From assembly GCF_051912485.1 (NCBI RefSeq), contig NZ_CP196822.1, positions 1,364,001-1,428,000 of the forward strand: a DNA stretch of 64,000 nt. Reading direction: 5' to 3'. The stretch comes from Nitrobacter sp051912485. GTDB taxonomy: Bacteria; Pseudomonadota; Alphaproteobacteria; Rhizobiales; Xanthobacteraceae. A program made the position numbers and the translations under genes. Shown here one piece after another: positions 17,210 to 26,388 of this stretch (position 1 is its first letter; the number at the start of each line of letters is the position of its first letter). The notes beneath the pieces were generated by a model. The model saw nothing but the letters and a program-made list of their open reading frames with translations. It searched no databases and was not told the origin of the DNA.

Positions 17210-17457
17210 CTATCGAGGCCTGTTCGTTCATCGTAATAGCAGGGGTGCGGGGGCTTATAGCAGCTTCGCCATCGCATGCGCTGTGAAAAACGCGTTACCG
17301 ACCGAAATCGCCGGATTTTCAATGGCGCACAATCCCCTGCGCGGGTTGTTTCCGTGCATTGCCAGCTTGGGCGTCGGCGTGCCGAGCGCGCTTGCCGTCG
17401 ATGGTGTGCGCCGATATAAGCGCCGCAATTCCCACGACCGCTAAATAGGACCCCATC

Positions 17458-17880
17458 ATGGCGATTGAACGCACTTTTTCCATTCTTAAACCGGACGCAA
17501 CCGCGCGAAACCTGACCGGTGCCGTCAACGCCCTGATCGAAAAAGCCGGGCTTCGAATTATAGCCCAAAAGCGCATCCGCATGACCCGCGAGCAGGCGGA
17601 GACGTTCTATGCTGTGCATAAGGCGCGTCCCTTCTTCGGAGAGCTTGTCGAGTTCATGATTTCCGCTCCCGTCGTCGTGCAGGTCCTGGAAGGCGAAAAC
17701 GCTGTCCTCAAGTATCGTGAGATCATGGGCGCGACCGACCCGTCCAAGGCGGCCGACGGCACCATCCGCAAGCTTCATGCGAAGTCGGTCGGTGAAAACT
17801 CCGTTCATGGGTCGGACGCGACAGACACCGCCGCGGTCGAAATCGTCCAGTTCTTCTCGGGCAACGAGATCGTCGGCTAG
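17458..17880 (+). CDS. ndk: Nucleoside-diphosphate kinase
   Basis: This 140-aa full-length protein transfers the gamma phosphate of ATP to NDPs through a phospho-His. The N-terminus MAIERTFSILKPDATARNL carries the Lys that contacts phosphate. The active-site region is ENSVHGSDAT, with catalytic His117. Arg residues of KYREIMGATDP position the nucleotide. The stop codon TAG (17878-17880) lies inside the CTAG that begins a palindromic repeat, so the repeat probably also acts as transcript end. Confidence 0.97.
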   Translation: MAIERTFSILKPDATARNLTGAVNALIEKAGLRIIAQKRIRMTREQAETFYAVHKARPFFGELVEFMISAPVVVQVLEGENAVLKYREIMGATDPSKAADGTIRKLHAKSVGENSVHGSDATDTAAVEIVQFFSGNEIVG

Positions 17881-18057
17881 TGTTCCGAATCCGGAGTTCG
17901 CCTCATTACGCTGCGCCCCTCCATGGCGAACTTCGGATTTCGAAAGGACCGGCAAACTAAGGATTCTCGTGTGGTTTGAGTTCAGAGTCCGCTTGAAGAG
18001 CCTGCAGAGAAATAGCTTGCAGAGGAAATGAAGCGAACGTCTGAACCACCACACTAG
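17877..18057. repeat. Dispersed palindromic repeat family 1, copy A (composite)
   Basis: Bounded by CTAGTGTT at 17877 and CACACTAG ending 18057, so the outer ends are inverted. The left part is an imperfect long hairpin (TTCCGAATCCGGAGTTCG against CGAACTTCGGATTTCGAAA). The right part (about 17969-18057) aligns with copies at 37761-37835 and 60374-60449: GTGTGGTT, TTCAGA, GCTTGAAGAGC, then TCTGAACC-CCACACTAG. The ndk stop codon lies in the left CTAG. Confidence 0.75.
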
Positions 18058-18079
18058 GCGGCGAGGCAAGGGACAGGCA

Positions 18080-18904
18080 TTGGATTCGCTGCTGCACATC
18101 TTCGATCTGGCGACGATCACGTCGGTCGTCACCGAATTTCGAAGCGAAGTGCACCATCCGGAATTCTGGCTCGCCGTCGGCAAGATCATCTGGATCAACG
18201 TTTTGTTGTCCGGCGACAACGCGCTGGTGATTGCGCTTGCCTGTCGCGGGCTGGCGCCGCCACAGCGCCTCTGGGGCATGGTCCTTGGCGCGGCTGCCGC
18301 GGTCATTCTCCGTATCGTTTTCACTGGGATCGTCGCGACCTTGATGGCGCTGCCCTACCTCAAGCTGGCCGGGGGCCTCGCGCTGCTCGTGATTGCCGCC
18401 AAATTGCTGGTACCGGAAAAAGAAGATGAGGAGGGGGTCGCGGCCGCCCGGCATCTGTGGGCTGCTGTTCAGGTCGTGGTTGTCGCCGACATCGTCATGA
18501 GCCTGGACAATGTGATAGCGGTCGCGGCAGCGGCGAATGGCAGCGTGCCACTGTTGGTCATCGGACTGGCCGTCAGCGTGCCGCTGATCGTAGCTGGCGC
18601 CGCGCTGATCATGCTGCTGCTGACACGCCTGCCTTTTCTGGTATGGGCTGGAGCGGCGTTGCTGGGCTGGATTGCGGGGGATGTCATCGCGACCGATCCG
18701 GCGGTCGTGCCGCGACTGCACAAGCTGTTCGACACCGGCGCCGGCGCCTTCCTGGATGCGATGCTGACGCGGTTCGGCCTTGCGCCGCAATTCGGCGCTG
18801 GCGGAACCGGGGACGAGATTTTTTGCGCCGTGCTGGGTGCGATGATCGTGCTGATCGCCGGCTCGATCTGGCGCAATCGAATGCAGGTCGCCGAGCGTTT
18901 CTGA
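18080..18904 (+). CDS. TerC/YjbE-family integral membrane protein
   Basis: This 274-aa protein has about seven hydrophobic segments and the TerC-family hallmarks WINVLLSGDNALVIALACRG and a second internally repeated motif DIVMSLDNVIAVAAAANGS. The acidic SGDN and SLDN residues in the membrane suggest metal-ion handling; relatives export manganese or are linked to tellurium resistance. A TTG at 18080 is the likely start, with GGGACAGG upstream. It follows a palindromic repeat rather than being in an operon with ndk. Confidence 0.88.
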   Translation: MDSLLHIFDLATITSVVTEFRSEVHHPEFWLAVGKIIWINVLLSGDNALVIALACRGLAPPQRLWGMVLGAAAAVILRIVFTGIVATLMALPYLKLAGGLALLVIAAKLLVPEKEDEEGVAAARHLWAAVQVVVVADIVMSLDNVIAVAAAANGSVPLLVIGLAVSVPLIVAGAALIMLLLTRLPFLVWAGAALLGWIAGDVIATDPAVVPRLHKLFDTGAGAFLDAMLTRFGLAPQFGAGGTGDEIFCAVLGAMIVLIAGSIWRNRMQVAERF

Positions 18905-18957
18905 AGCGGGATGAGTTGACGATGAAGCGTTTCAACGCGTCATGGCCGGGCAGGTTT

Positions 18958-18987
18958 TGACCGTGACAGGCATTTTCTGACCGTGAC
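18958..18987. promoter_or_regulatory. Paired direct repeat TGACCGTGAC
   Basis: Two exact copies of TGACCGTGAC start at 18958 and 18978, 20 bases (about two helical turns) apart, with a TTTT tract before each. They lie in the interval between the TerC gene and the convergent serine hydrolase gene. The spacing suits a dimeric regulator binding one face, but no promoter orientation fits well. Confidence 0.35.
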
Positions 18988-19107
18988 GATTTGAGACCTG
19001 CTGCTTATCGGGCCCTTAATTAAGATGTGTCGCGGGTTTTGGGAATTTTGCGACATGCCAAGACCACAGAAGGGTGGAAAATGCCGATTAGCTTTCGGGC
19101 GGGTGCG

Positions 19108-19977
19108 TCAAAAGCCGCCGTTCTCCAAGGCACGGAAAACTTCCGCCTCGGGAATGGTGCTTGACGCGGTAGCGGCCCAAACGACGCACGTTCTCCCCTG
19201 CTGCCCATAGACTGCAATTCGACTTCCGGGGCCGCTTCCGCTGTGACCGATGGGATGGGCGAGCAGGTTCATTGCCGGCAGCATCAGCCCCAATCCGTAT
19301 GCTGGATCGGGATGGAGTTCAGAGCGGAATTGCGGGAGCGGCCTATGGTCGAGCATTCTGGACAGCACGTTCCCGCCGAACAGGTCGCCGGCGAGCAGAC
19401 GGCGAAGAAGTCGGGCCGCATCCATCGCCGTGCCAACAACCAACCCGTGATAGACCCAGGCCGGATGGTAGCCGATCACGTTGCCCATCTGCACGCCTGC
19501 TAAATCAGCCGGAGTGGCGGCGAGCCGGGCCGTGGCGAGTTCGGCAGGAATGAATACGAGGTCTGAAAGAGCGTCAGAAAGGGAGAGGTTCGATGATTTC
19601 TCGATCAATCGGGCGACTTCCCAGTAGCCGATGTTCGAATAGGCCCACCCTTGACCGGGTTCGTATCGCAGCCGATCCGCTTCGACTGCTTTCAATAGAT
19701 CATCAACAGACCATGGCGGACGCCCCGCTTCAACGTCGGCGTGGTAGGCCGGAAGGGAGCCGTAGTTTGGTAATCCTGCCTCATGCCGCAGGAGTTGGGC
19801 AGGTGTGAAACGTTTCCCCTCCACAGCTTCGTCAAGGTTGATCTTGCCGCGTTCCGACAGGCGCAATAGAGCAACCGAGAGCGCCGTCTTCGTAAAGCTC
19901 CACCATGGAATCGAACCCGTAATACCCGTTGCATCGGCTTCGCCATCGTCACGAATAAAGACCTTTGCTTCTTCCAT
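19108..19977 (-). CDS. Serine hydrolase, beta-lactamase/DD-peptidase family
   Basis: This 289-aa protein of the class-C beta-lactamase-like fold shows the active-site SFTK (SxxK; Ser nucleophile and Lys) near residue 27, the YSN motif in GWAYSNIGYWEVARLIE, and HSGSGPGS as the third (KTG-like) motif. No signal peptide is apparent and the segment before SxxK is short for the family, so it is likely cytoplasmic or the start lies further upstream. Substrates of such esterase/peptidase-like proteins are diverse and cannot be named here. Confidence 0.85.
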   Translation of the reverse strand: MEEAKVFIRDDGEADATGITGSIPWWSFTKTALSVALLRLSERGKINLDEAVEGKRFTPAQLLRHEAGLPNYGSLPAYHADVEAGRPPWSVDDLLKAVEADRLRYEPGQGWAYSNIGYWEVARLIEKSSNLSLSDALSDLVFIPAELATARLAATPADLAGVQMGNVIGYHPAWVYHGLVVGTAMDAARLLRRLLAGDLFGGNVLSRMLDHRPLPQFRSELHPDPAYGLGLMLPAMNLLAHPIGHSGSGPGSRIAVYGQQGRTCVVWAATASSTIPEAEVFRALENGGF

Positions 19978-20499
19978 GCCTCATCATAGGCAGCTTGGGA
20001 TGACGACGCGAGAAGCGTCCGCTCTCCGGTGCATATCTTTGTCGCTAGCGGCAAAACACTTGCGACATGATCCGCAACAGGGGGAGCCGTGACCACCAAC
20101 CAGATTTCAACGCCGGCGTGTCCGCCACGGTTAGACCCGGGCTCGTCCCGACCATCCACGGTCTGAAACGCGATCAAACATGTGGATAGCAGGGACATCG
20201 GCGAGCGAAGAGACGGCGCTATTGGAACGGCTGCGCCCGCCATGGGGCGTTGAAACGCTTTATCATCAACCGATGCGGTCGCCGCGTCGTTGTTTGGAAA
20301 CCACGAGCCCGGCCAGTTTCATGACCACCGGTCGCGACTTGCTAAGCGGTAATTTTCGTGTTGCAATCGCCCCAAGATCTGAGCCGCTCGTCTGCGCGTT
20401 TCGCAATACGGACGTTCAGCAGACATCAGGAGGCTCACCTGTGGCGTGGTACGCGAGATGCGTGGCCGCGTTTTTTTAAATCCAGACAGGAGACAGACG
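19978..20499. other. Intergenic region between serine hydrolase and cold-shock gene
   Basis: About 520 bases with no gene I can support. The genes on either side diverge, so it contains both promoters. The last 120 bases are likely the long 5' leader of the cold-shock gene. Several open frames are present, but they show no recognisable sequence. Confidence 0.4.
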
Positions 20500-20703
20500 A
20501 TGCAGAAGGGCACCGTCAAATGGTTCAACCCGACCAAAGGGTATGGATTCATCAAGCCGATGATTGGCGACAAGGACGTCTTCGTTCACATCTCCGCGGT
20601 TGAGCGCGCTGGCCTCAGCACCCTCAACGAAGATCAGGTTATCGAATACGACCTGGTCGACAATCGCGGCAAGAGCTCCGCTGAAAATCTGAAGGTCTCA
20701 TAA
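20500..20703 (+). CDS. cspA: Cold-shock protein, CspA family
   Basis: This 67-aa single cold-shock-domain protein acts as an RNA chaperone in the cytoplasm. RNP1 is KGYGFIKP and RNP2 is VFVHIS, within MQKGTVKWFNPTKGYGFIKP at the start. A strong ribosome binding site (AGGAGACAG) lies about 6 bases before the ATG. Length and sequence are typical of the family. Confidence 0.96.
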   Translation: MQKGTVKWFNPTKGYGFIKPMIGDKDVFVHISAVERAGLSTLNEDQVIEYDLVDNRGKSSAENLKVS

Positions 20704-20793
20704 TTCATCACGGTTCCCGCGATTGGCGGCCGTAGCGACGTGCACACTCCCCGGTCGCAGGCCGGGGGCTGGTTCTTGCCCGCTCCGGACCGG

Positions 20794-21447
20794 TCAGATC
20801 ACCGATGGTGAGATCAGGCTATCGTCCAGACTGGCATTTGCCGACGTCTTGCAGATGTCGCCATCTAGTCGCGTGCCGCCGCTTGCGACCAGCCGCAGCG
20901 CGTCCGGATAGATGCGATGCTCGATCTCCAGCACGCGCGCGGCCAGCGTTTCCGCGGTGTCGTCGTCGCGTATCGCGACCGCTCCCTGAATGATAATGGG
21001 GCCTGCATCAGTCTCCGGAATGACGAAATGGACGGTCGCGCCGGAGATCTTCACGCCGGCGCGCAGCGCCTGACCGTGGGGGTCGAGTCCTCGAAATGAG
21101 GGAAGCAGCGACGGATGGATGTTGAGCATTCGTCCCTGCCAGCGTTGGACGAATTCGGCGGTGAACAGCCGCATGAAACCGCCGAGGCAGATGAGCTCGA
21201 TGCGGTTATCGTCCAGCGCCGATTGCAGTTTGGCCTCGAACGCCGCGCGATCCTTGCCGAACGATTTGCTTTCTATGACGAGGGTATCGATGCCAGCCGC
21301 TTGGGCTCTGGCAAGTCCTTCCGCGCCGGCCTTGTTGGAAACAACGACGGCAATTTCAGCCGGGAAGTCCTCGGCCTTTGCGGCTTCGATCAGCGCCGTC
21401 ATGTTCGATCCGCGCCCGGAAATCAGGACTGCGACACGGCGTTTCAT
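20794..21447 (-). CDS. purN: Phosphoribosylglycinamide formyltransferase
   Basis: This 217-aa protein performs the third step of IMP synthesis, transferring formyl from 10-formyl-THF to GAR. The glycine loop ISGRGSNMTALIEAAK binds phosphate. The catalytic stretch LNIHPSLLPSFRG carries Asn, His and Ser, and TVHFVIPETDAGPIIIQGAV contains the key Asp. It lies 21 bases after purM on the same strand, so the pair forms a purMN operon. Confidence 0.96.
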   Translation of the reverse strand: MKRRVAVLISGRGSNMTALIEAAKAEDFPAEIAVVVSNKAGAEGLARAQAAGIDTLVIESKSFGKDRAAFEAKLQSALDDNRIELICLGGFMRLFTAEFVQRWQGRMLNIHPSLLPSFRGLDPHGQALRAGVKISGATVHFVIPETDAGPIIIQGAVAIRDDDTAETLAARVLEIEHRIYPDALRLVASGGTRLDGDICKTSANASLDDSLISPSVI

Positions 21448-21468
21448 GATCTTACCTGCCGAACCATC

Positions 21469-22542
21469 TTACATCACGAGATCGAGGTGGTTGTCGTAAG
21501 TGACACGGCTTTCGTCGCTGGCGACGATCACGTCACCGAGCAGCGCAACGCTTTCGCCGGCCTGCGTCAGCACGTCCACGACCTGTTCAATCGCGTCGCG
21601 GCGCACAATCGCGATCATTCCGACGCCGCAATTGAAGGTTCGCAGCAATTCGGGTTCGGCGATGCCGCCCTGTTTGGCCAGCCATTTGAACACTGGCAGC
21701 ACCGTCAATCTGGAGAGATCGATGCGGACGCCGAGATGTTTGGGCAGCACACGAGGAATGTTGTCGGTGAAGCCGCCGCCGGTGATGTGGGCAAGCCCCT
21801 TCACCGCGCCGGTTTCGCGGATCGCGCGCAGGCAGGATTTGACGTAGAGGCGGGTGGGCGTCAGTAGCGCACCGCCCAGCGTCGTGACCGGTGCAAATGG
21901 GGCAGGGGCATTGAAGCTGAGTCCCGAGGCCTCAACAATCTTTCGGACCAGCGAATATCCGTTGGAATGGACGCCGGACGAAGCGAGCCCGATCACCGCG
22001 TCACCGGAGGTGATATCGCGGCCCGGCAGCAGGGTGCCACGTTCGGCTGCACCGACTGCAAAACCTGCCAGATCGTAGTCTCCATCCTTGTAGAGGCCCG
22101 GCATTTCGGCGGTTTCGCCGCCGATTAGGGCGCAACCTGCTTCCCGGCAACCTTGCGCGATGCCGGCCACGATCGCCGACGCAGTCTCGGGATCGAGTTT
22201 GCCGCAGGCAAAATAGTCGAGAAAGAACAGGGGCTCCGCGCCTTGCACGACGAGATCGTTGACGGACATGGCGACGAGGTCGATCCCGATGGTATCGTGT
22301 ATTCCCGTCTCGATTGCGATCTTGACCTTCGTTCCCACGCCGTCGTTGGCCGCGACCAGAACCGGATCCGTGAAACCCGCCGCCCTGAGATCGAACAGTC
22401 CGCCGAACCCGCCGATTTCGGCGTCCGCACCTGGGCGGGCGGTGGCACGCACCATCGGCTTGATGAGGTCAACTAGTCGGTTGCCGGCGTCGATATCGAC
22501 GCCTGCCTCGGCATAGGTAAGGCCGTTCTTCCGGTCATTCAT
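21469..22542 (-). CDS. purM: Phosphoribosylformylglycinamidine cyclo-ligase (AIR synthetase)
   Basis: This 357-aa protein closes the imidazole ring of AIR using ATP. It has the PurM N domain, with DGVGTKVKIAIETG and FFLDYFACGKLDPE, and GGETAEMPGLY, followed by the C domain with SSGVHSNGYSLVRKI and HITGGGFTDNIPRVLP. It is the first gene of the purMN pair and diverges from the CDP-alcohol phosphatidyltransferase gene at 22714. Confidence 0.97.
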   Translation of the reverse strand: MNDRKNGLTYAEAGVDIDAGNRLVDLIKPMVRATARPGADAEIGGFGGLFDLRAAGFTDPVLVAANDGVGTKVKIAIETGIHDTIGIDLVAMSVNDLVVQGAEPLFFLDYFACGKLDPETASAIVAGIAQGCREAGCALIGGETAEMPGLYKDGDYDLAGFAVGAAERGTLLPGRDITSGDAVIGLASSGVHSNGYSLVRKIVEASGLSFNAPAPFAPVTTLGGALLTPTRLYVKSCLRAIRETGAVKGLAHITGGGFTDNIPRVLPKHLGVRIDLSRLTVLPVFKWLAKQGGIAEPELLRTFNCGVGMIAIVRRDAIEQVVDVLTQAGESVALLGDVIVASDESRVTYDNHLDLVM

Positions 22543-22713
22543 GCAATAGCGTCCGAAGAATTTTCCGGCTGGTTACGTCGGATTCCGGACCCGCGCAATG
22601 GCTCGCAAAGCCCCGTCAGCATATACTGTATAGACAAGAGGCTGATCCGGGTCGCGGAAGCCTCGAATCCCGAGCCGCTTGCGCGGAAACGGGCCGGAGG
22701 CGGGAAGCGTCGC

Positions 22714-23256
22714 GTGAGTATTCCGAACATTATTACACTCGGTCGTATTCTGCTGGTTCCGATCATTGTCTGGGCTATCGCCTCCAATCAGATGGAAATC
22801 GCCTTTGCGATCTTTGTGATCGCCGGCGTCAGCGATGCGGTGGACGGATTTCTCGCCAAGCGCTTCAACATGGCGAGCGAACTGGGCGCGCTTCTGGATC
22901 CCCTGGCCGACAAGGCGCTGCTGGTCTCGATCTTTATATCGCTCGGTCTTTGGGGTGCGGTTCCTCTCTGGCTCGTCATCCTGGTGGTCTCGCGCGACAT
23001 CATGATCGTCGGTGCGGTGATCGTGTCGTGGCTGTTCGACAAGCCGATTCCCATGAAGCCGCTGATGGTCTCGAAGCTCAACACGGGAGCGCAGGTGGCG
23101 TTCGCGGCGCTGGTGCTGGCTGCGCTGGGATTCGGGTTCGATTCCTCGCCCTATGAGGCTATTTTGATGGCAATCGTCGCGGTCTTGACCTTGCTTTCTG
23201 TCGCCTTCTATGTCGTCGAGTGGGTGCGCCACATGAGCACCATCGAGCAAAGCTGA
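22714..23256 (+). CDS. CDP-alcohol phosphatidyltransferase family protein
   Basis: This 180-aa inner-membrane enzyme has four to six hydrophobic segments. The signature D-x2-DG-x2-AK-x-R-x-G-x3-D-x3-D is present in SDAVDGFLAKRFNMASELGA followed by LLDPLADK, which holds the two metals. Family members move a phosphatidyl group from CDP-diacylglycerol to an alcohol; this one most resembles phosphatidylglycerophosphate synthase or a cardiolipin-synthase paralogue. The start is a GTG. It precedes hdaA on the same strand. Confidence 0.9.
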   Translation: MSIPNIITLGRILLVPIIVWAIASNQMEIAFAIFVIAGVSDAVDGFLAKRFNMASELGALLDPLADKALLVSIFISLGLWGAVPLWLVILVVSRDIMIVGAVIVSWLFDKPIPMKPLMVSKLNTGAQVAFAALVLAALGFGFDSSPYEAILMAIVAVLTLLSVAFYVVEWVRHMSTIEQS

Positions 23257-23277
23257 CGACCGCCGTTGGTCCTTTGA

Positions 23278-23337
23278 TTCTAACATTTGCAAAATGGTCT
23301 GCTGAAACGGGGATGCAAATGTTAGAAGTGGACCATT
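23278..23337. promoter_or_regulatory. Interleaved inverted repeats before hdaA
   Basis: TTCTAACATTTGCA (23278-23291) and its perfect complement (23314-23327) could form a 14-bp stem. A second pair, AATGGTC (23293-23299) and GACCATT (23331-23337), is interleaved with it in the order a-b-a'-b'. That order allows either alternative stems or an H-type pseudoknot in RNA, 16 bases before the hdaA start. Confidence 0.55.
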
Positions 23338-23352
23338 AGCATGGAGTAATGC

Positions 23353-24033
23353 GTGGCAGGACGCCCTCAACCCCGTCAGCTCGCGTTTGCGCTGCCGCAC
23401 GCTGAAAGCCTTTCGCGGGACGACTTTCTGGAAGGTCCGGCGAACGCGGCGGCGCTATCGCTGATAGAGAGCTGGCCGGAGTGGCCGAACCGGATCATGC
23501 TGCTGGTCGGCCCTGAAGGTTGCGGCAAGAGCCATCTCGCGACGATCTGGGCGGAGCAGGCGGGCGCGCGCTCCATGAGCGCACACAGCTTGGCCGCGGC
23601 GGCGGTGCCGGGGGCGCTGGCGACGGGCGCGCTCGTCGTTGAGGACCTCAACCCGCAAGCCTTCGACGAGTTAGCGCTGTTTCACCTGATGAATCTCGCC
23701 CGCGAAGATGGCGCGTTCGTCCTGATTACGGCGCGGGTGCCTCCGGCCGCCATCGAGATCGGGTTGCGCGATCTGCGGTCGCGCCTTCGCGCGGTCCCCG
23801 TCGTAACGCTGATGCCGCCCGACGATCATTTGCTCCGGGCGCTGATCGTCAAGTTCGGGGCGGACCGCCAGATGAACATCGACGAGACGATCGTCAATTT
23901 TATCGCGACCCGGACCGAGCGGTCGTTTGCTGCCGTCCGCCACGCCGTCGAACAGCTCGACGCGGAATCGCTGCGGCTTGGCAGGCCCGTGACGCGCGCG
24001 CTCGCCGCCGAATTGCTGCGCGACCGCGACTGA
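23353..24033 (+). CDS. hdaA: DnaA-related regulatory inactivation protein HdaA
   Basis: This 226-aa protein has the DnaA AAA+ fold without the DNA-binding domain IV. The start RPQPRQLAFALPHAESLSRD contains the QLAFAL-type clamp-binding peptide typical of Hda. Walker A is GPEGCGKSH and a Walker-B-like ALVVEDLN follows. The known role is to stimulate DnaA-ATP hydrolysis on the beta clamp and restrain replication re-initiation. Its position between a phosphatidyltransferase gene and ppk matches what I recall from related genomes. Inverted repeats lie just upstream. Confidence 0.9.
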   Translation: MAGRPQPRQLAFALPHAESLSRDDFLEGPANAAALSLIESWPEWPNRIMLLVGPEGCGKSHLATIWAEQAGARSMSAHSLAAAAVPGALATGALVVEDLNPQAFDELALFHLMNLAREDGAFVLITARVPPAAIEIGLRDLRSRLRAVPVVTLMPPDDHLLRALIVKFGADRQMNIDETIVNFIATRTERSFAAVRHAVEQLDAESLRLGRPVTRALAAELLRDRD

Positions 24034-24179
24034 GAACCGCGTGATCTCCGTTCGGCCGGCCTTGACGCGCCAGCCTTCTGGAACCTCAATGTCATTGAAA
24101 CGTCATTGAGCTGGCCCATGGTCTGCCGCTGTTTGCGCGGCTGCCGGCGCGACCCGATGATATATGGACCAATACATCA

Positions 24180-26381
24180 ATGGATTCAGTTCAAGCCGTT
24201 GTTATTGAAGAAAAAAAGATAGAATCGGAGCCGGACTCCGCGATCCGGATCAGCCCGGAGCGATTTATCAATCGGGAGCTATCCTGGCTGCATTTCAATC
24301 GCCGGGTGCTTGAGGAGTCGGTCAATCCCGGCCATCCCGCACTCGAACGCGTCCGCTTCCTGTCGATTTCCGCCAATAACCTTGACGAGTTCTTTATGGT
24401 TCGTGTCGCCGGCATCAAGGCACAGGTGCGGGAAGGGATCACGGAGCGTAGTCCCGACGGGCTGACGCCGTCGGAGCAACTCATCCTTATCAACGAGACC
24501 GTCTCGAAACTCGCGAGCGATCAACAGGCGATCTGGCGGGATCTACGCAACGTGCTGAGCGAGGTCGGGATCGTCCTGATCGACGGCAAGGACGTCACCA
24601 AGGCTGAGCGGGCGTGGATCGCGGATCACTTTCTCCACAATATCTTCCCATTGCTGACGCCGCTCGCGATCGACCCGGCCCATCCGTTTCCATTCATTCC
24701 GAGTCTCGGCTTCACCATCGCGCTGCAGCTCGCGCGCGCCTCCGACGGCAAGCCGATGAATGCGCTGATCCGAATGCCCGGCAAGATCGACCGGTTTCTG
24801 CGTCTGCCGTCGGGCGGCAAGGACGACCCCGTCCGGCTGATCACGCTGGAAGGCGCCACCAGCCTTTTCATCGGCCGGTTGTTTCCAGGATACACGGTCA
24901 AGGGGCAGGGTGCGTTTCGCATCATTCGGGACTCTGAGCTGGAAATCGAGGAAGAGGCGGAAGATCTGGTTCGCCTGTTCGAGACCGCTTTGAAGCGCCG
25001 CCGTCGTGGTTCCGTCATCCGCCTCGAAATCGAAGCCGCGATGCCGGCCGAGCTGCGTGCGTTCGTGCAGCGGGCGCTATCAGCGGCCGACGACGAAGTG
25101 TTGCTGGTGGACGGCGTCCTTGCCATGAACGAGCTGTCGCAATTGACACGGCTCGACCGGCCCGACCTTGAATTCGTGCCTTACGTGCCGCGCCATCCCG
25201 AGCGCGTGCGCGATCACGGCGGGGACGTGTTCGCCGCGATCCGGCAGAAGGATCTGATCGTTCATCATCCTTATGAATCGTTCGACGTCGTCGTGCAGTT
25301 CCTGCAGCAGGCCGCGCGCGACCCTGACGTCGTCGCGATCAAGCAGACGCTTTACCGCACCTCCAATAACTCGCCGATCGTGCGGGCGCTGGCGGAGGCC
25401 GCGGAGGCGGGCAAGTCGGTCACGGCGCTGGTCGAACTCAAGGCGCGGTTCGACGAGGAAGCCAACATCCGCTGGGCGCGCGATCTCGAGCGCGCTGGCG
25501 TGCAGGTGGTTTACGGATTCCTCGAACTGAAGACCCACGCCAAGCTGTCGCTGGTGGTGCGCCGGGAAGGCGGAGGTCTCACGACCTACGTTCACACCGG
25601 GACCGGAAACTATCACCCGGTGACCGCGCGCATCTATACCGACCTGTCGTATTTTACATCGGACCCGATCATCGGTCGGGATGCCGCACGCGTGTTCAAT
25701 TACATCACGGGATACGCGGAGCCGAGCGACATTGAGAAGATGGCAGTGTCGCCGCTGACCTTGCGCAACCGGATTCTCGACCACATTCGTGGCGAAACCG
25801 CTTTCGCGCGCCACGGCAAGCCAGCCGCAATCTGGATGAAGATGAATGCGCTGGTCGATCCCGATATCATCGATGCGCTGTACGAAGCGTCCAAGGCAGG
25901 CGTTTCGGTCGAACTGATCGTGCGTGGCATTTGCTGTCTGCGGCCTGGAGTTCCCGGATTGTCGGAAAACATTCGCGTCAAGTCGATTATCGGCCGCTTC
26001 CTGGAGCACGGCCGAATCTACTGCTTCGGAATGGGGCAAAGCATGCCCGGGCCGAAGGCGGCTGTGTATATCTCATCCGCGGACATGATGCCGCGCAACC
26101 TCGACCGGCGCGTCGAAGTTCTGTGCCCGTTGCAAAATGCGACGGTGCATCAGCAGGTTCTCGAGCAGATCATGGTCGCGAACCTGAAGGATACCGAACA
26201 GAGCTGGCAGTTGTTGCCGGATGGATCGTCAACGCGTATGAAGGCCGCGAAGGGTGAGGAGCCCTTCAACCTGCATAACTATTTCATGACGAACCCGAGT
26301 CTGTCCGGCCGTGGAAAGTCGCTCAAGGAATCTTCGCCGCGCCGCCTCACGCGTCGCACTGAGCGGCAGCCGCCTCCGTAG
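24180..26381 (+). CDS. ppk: Polyphosphate kinase
   Basis: This 733-aa protein polymerises ATP gamma-phosphates into polyphosphate at the membrane. It shows the PPK1 N domain (INRELSWLHFNRRVLEES; ANNLDEFFMVRVAGIKAQ), a middle head domain, and catalytic C domains. The phospho-accepting His lies in ELKTHAKLSLVVRR, followed by TYVHTGTGNYHP and a second PLD-like motif near SSADMMPRNLDRRVE. ppx follows, with the ppk stop eight bases before the proposed start, so synthesis and breakdown of polyphosphate are encoded together. Confidence 0.97.
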   Translation: MDSVQAVVIEEKKIESEPDSAIRISPERFINRELSWLHFNRRVLEESVNPGHPALERVRFLSISANNLDEFFMVRVAGIKAQVREGITERSPDGLTPSEQLILINETVSKLASDQQAIWRDLRNVLSEVGIVLIDGKDVTKAERAWIADHFLHNIFPLLTPLAIDPAHPFPFIPSLGFTIALQLARASDGKPMNALIRMPGKIDRFLRLPSGGKDDPVRLITLEGATSLFIGRLFPGYTVKGQGAFRIIRDSELEIEEEAEDLVRLFETALKRRRRGSVIRLEIEAAMPAELRAFVQRALSAADDEVLLVDGVLAMNELSQLTRLDRPDLEFVPYVPRHPERVRDHGGDVFAAIRQKDLIVHHPYESFDVVVQFLQQAARDPDVVAIKQTLYRTSNNSPIVRALAEAAEAGKSVTALVELKARFDEEANIRWARDLERAGVQVVYGFLELKTHAKLSLVVRREGGGLTTYVHTGTGNYHPVTARIYTDLSYFTSDPIIGRDAARVFNYITGYAEPSDIEKMAVSPLTLRNRILDHIRGETAFARHGKPAAIWMKMNALVDPDIIDALYEASKAGVSVELIVRGICCLRPGVPGLSENIRVKSIIGRFLEHGRIYCFGMGQSMPGPKAAVYISSADMMPRNLDRRVEVLCPLQNATVHQQVLEQIMVANLKDTEQSWQLLPDGSSTRMKAAKGEEPFNLHNYFMTNPSLSGRGKSLKESSPRRLTRRTERQPPP

Positions 26382-26388
26382 GGGGCCT

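Noticed and set aside
17877..18057. Reading the repeat after ndk simply as the ndk terminator
   Set aside because: It may terminate transcription, but its right part recurs at 37761 and 60374, so it is a dispersed repeat rather than a gene-specific terminator.
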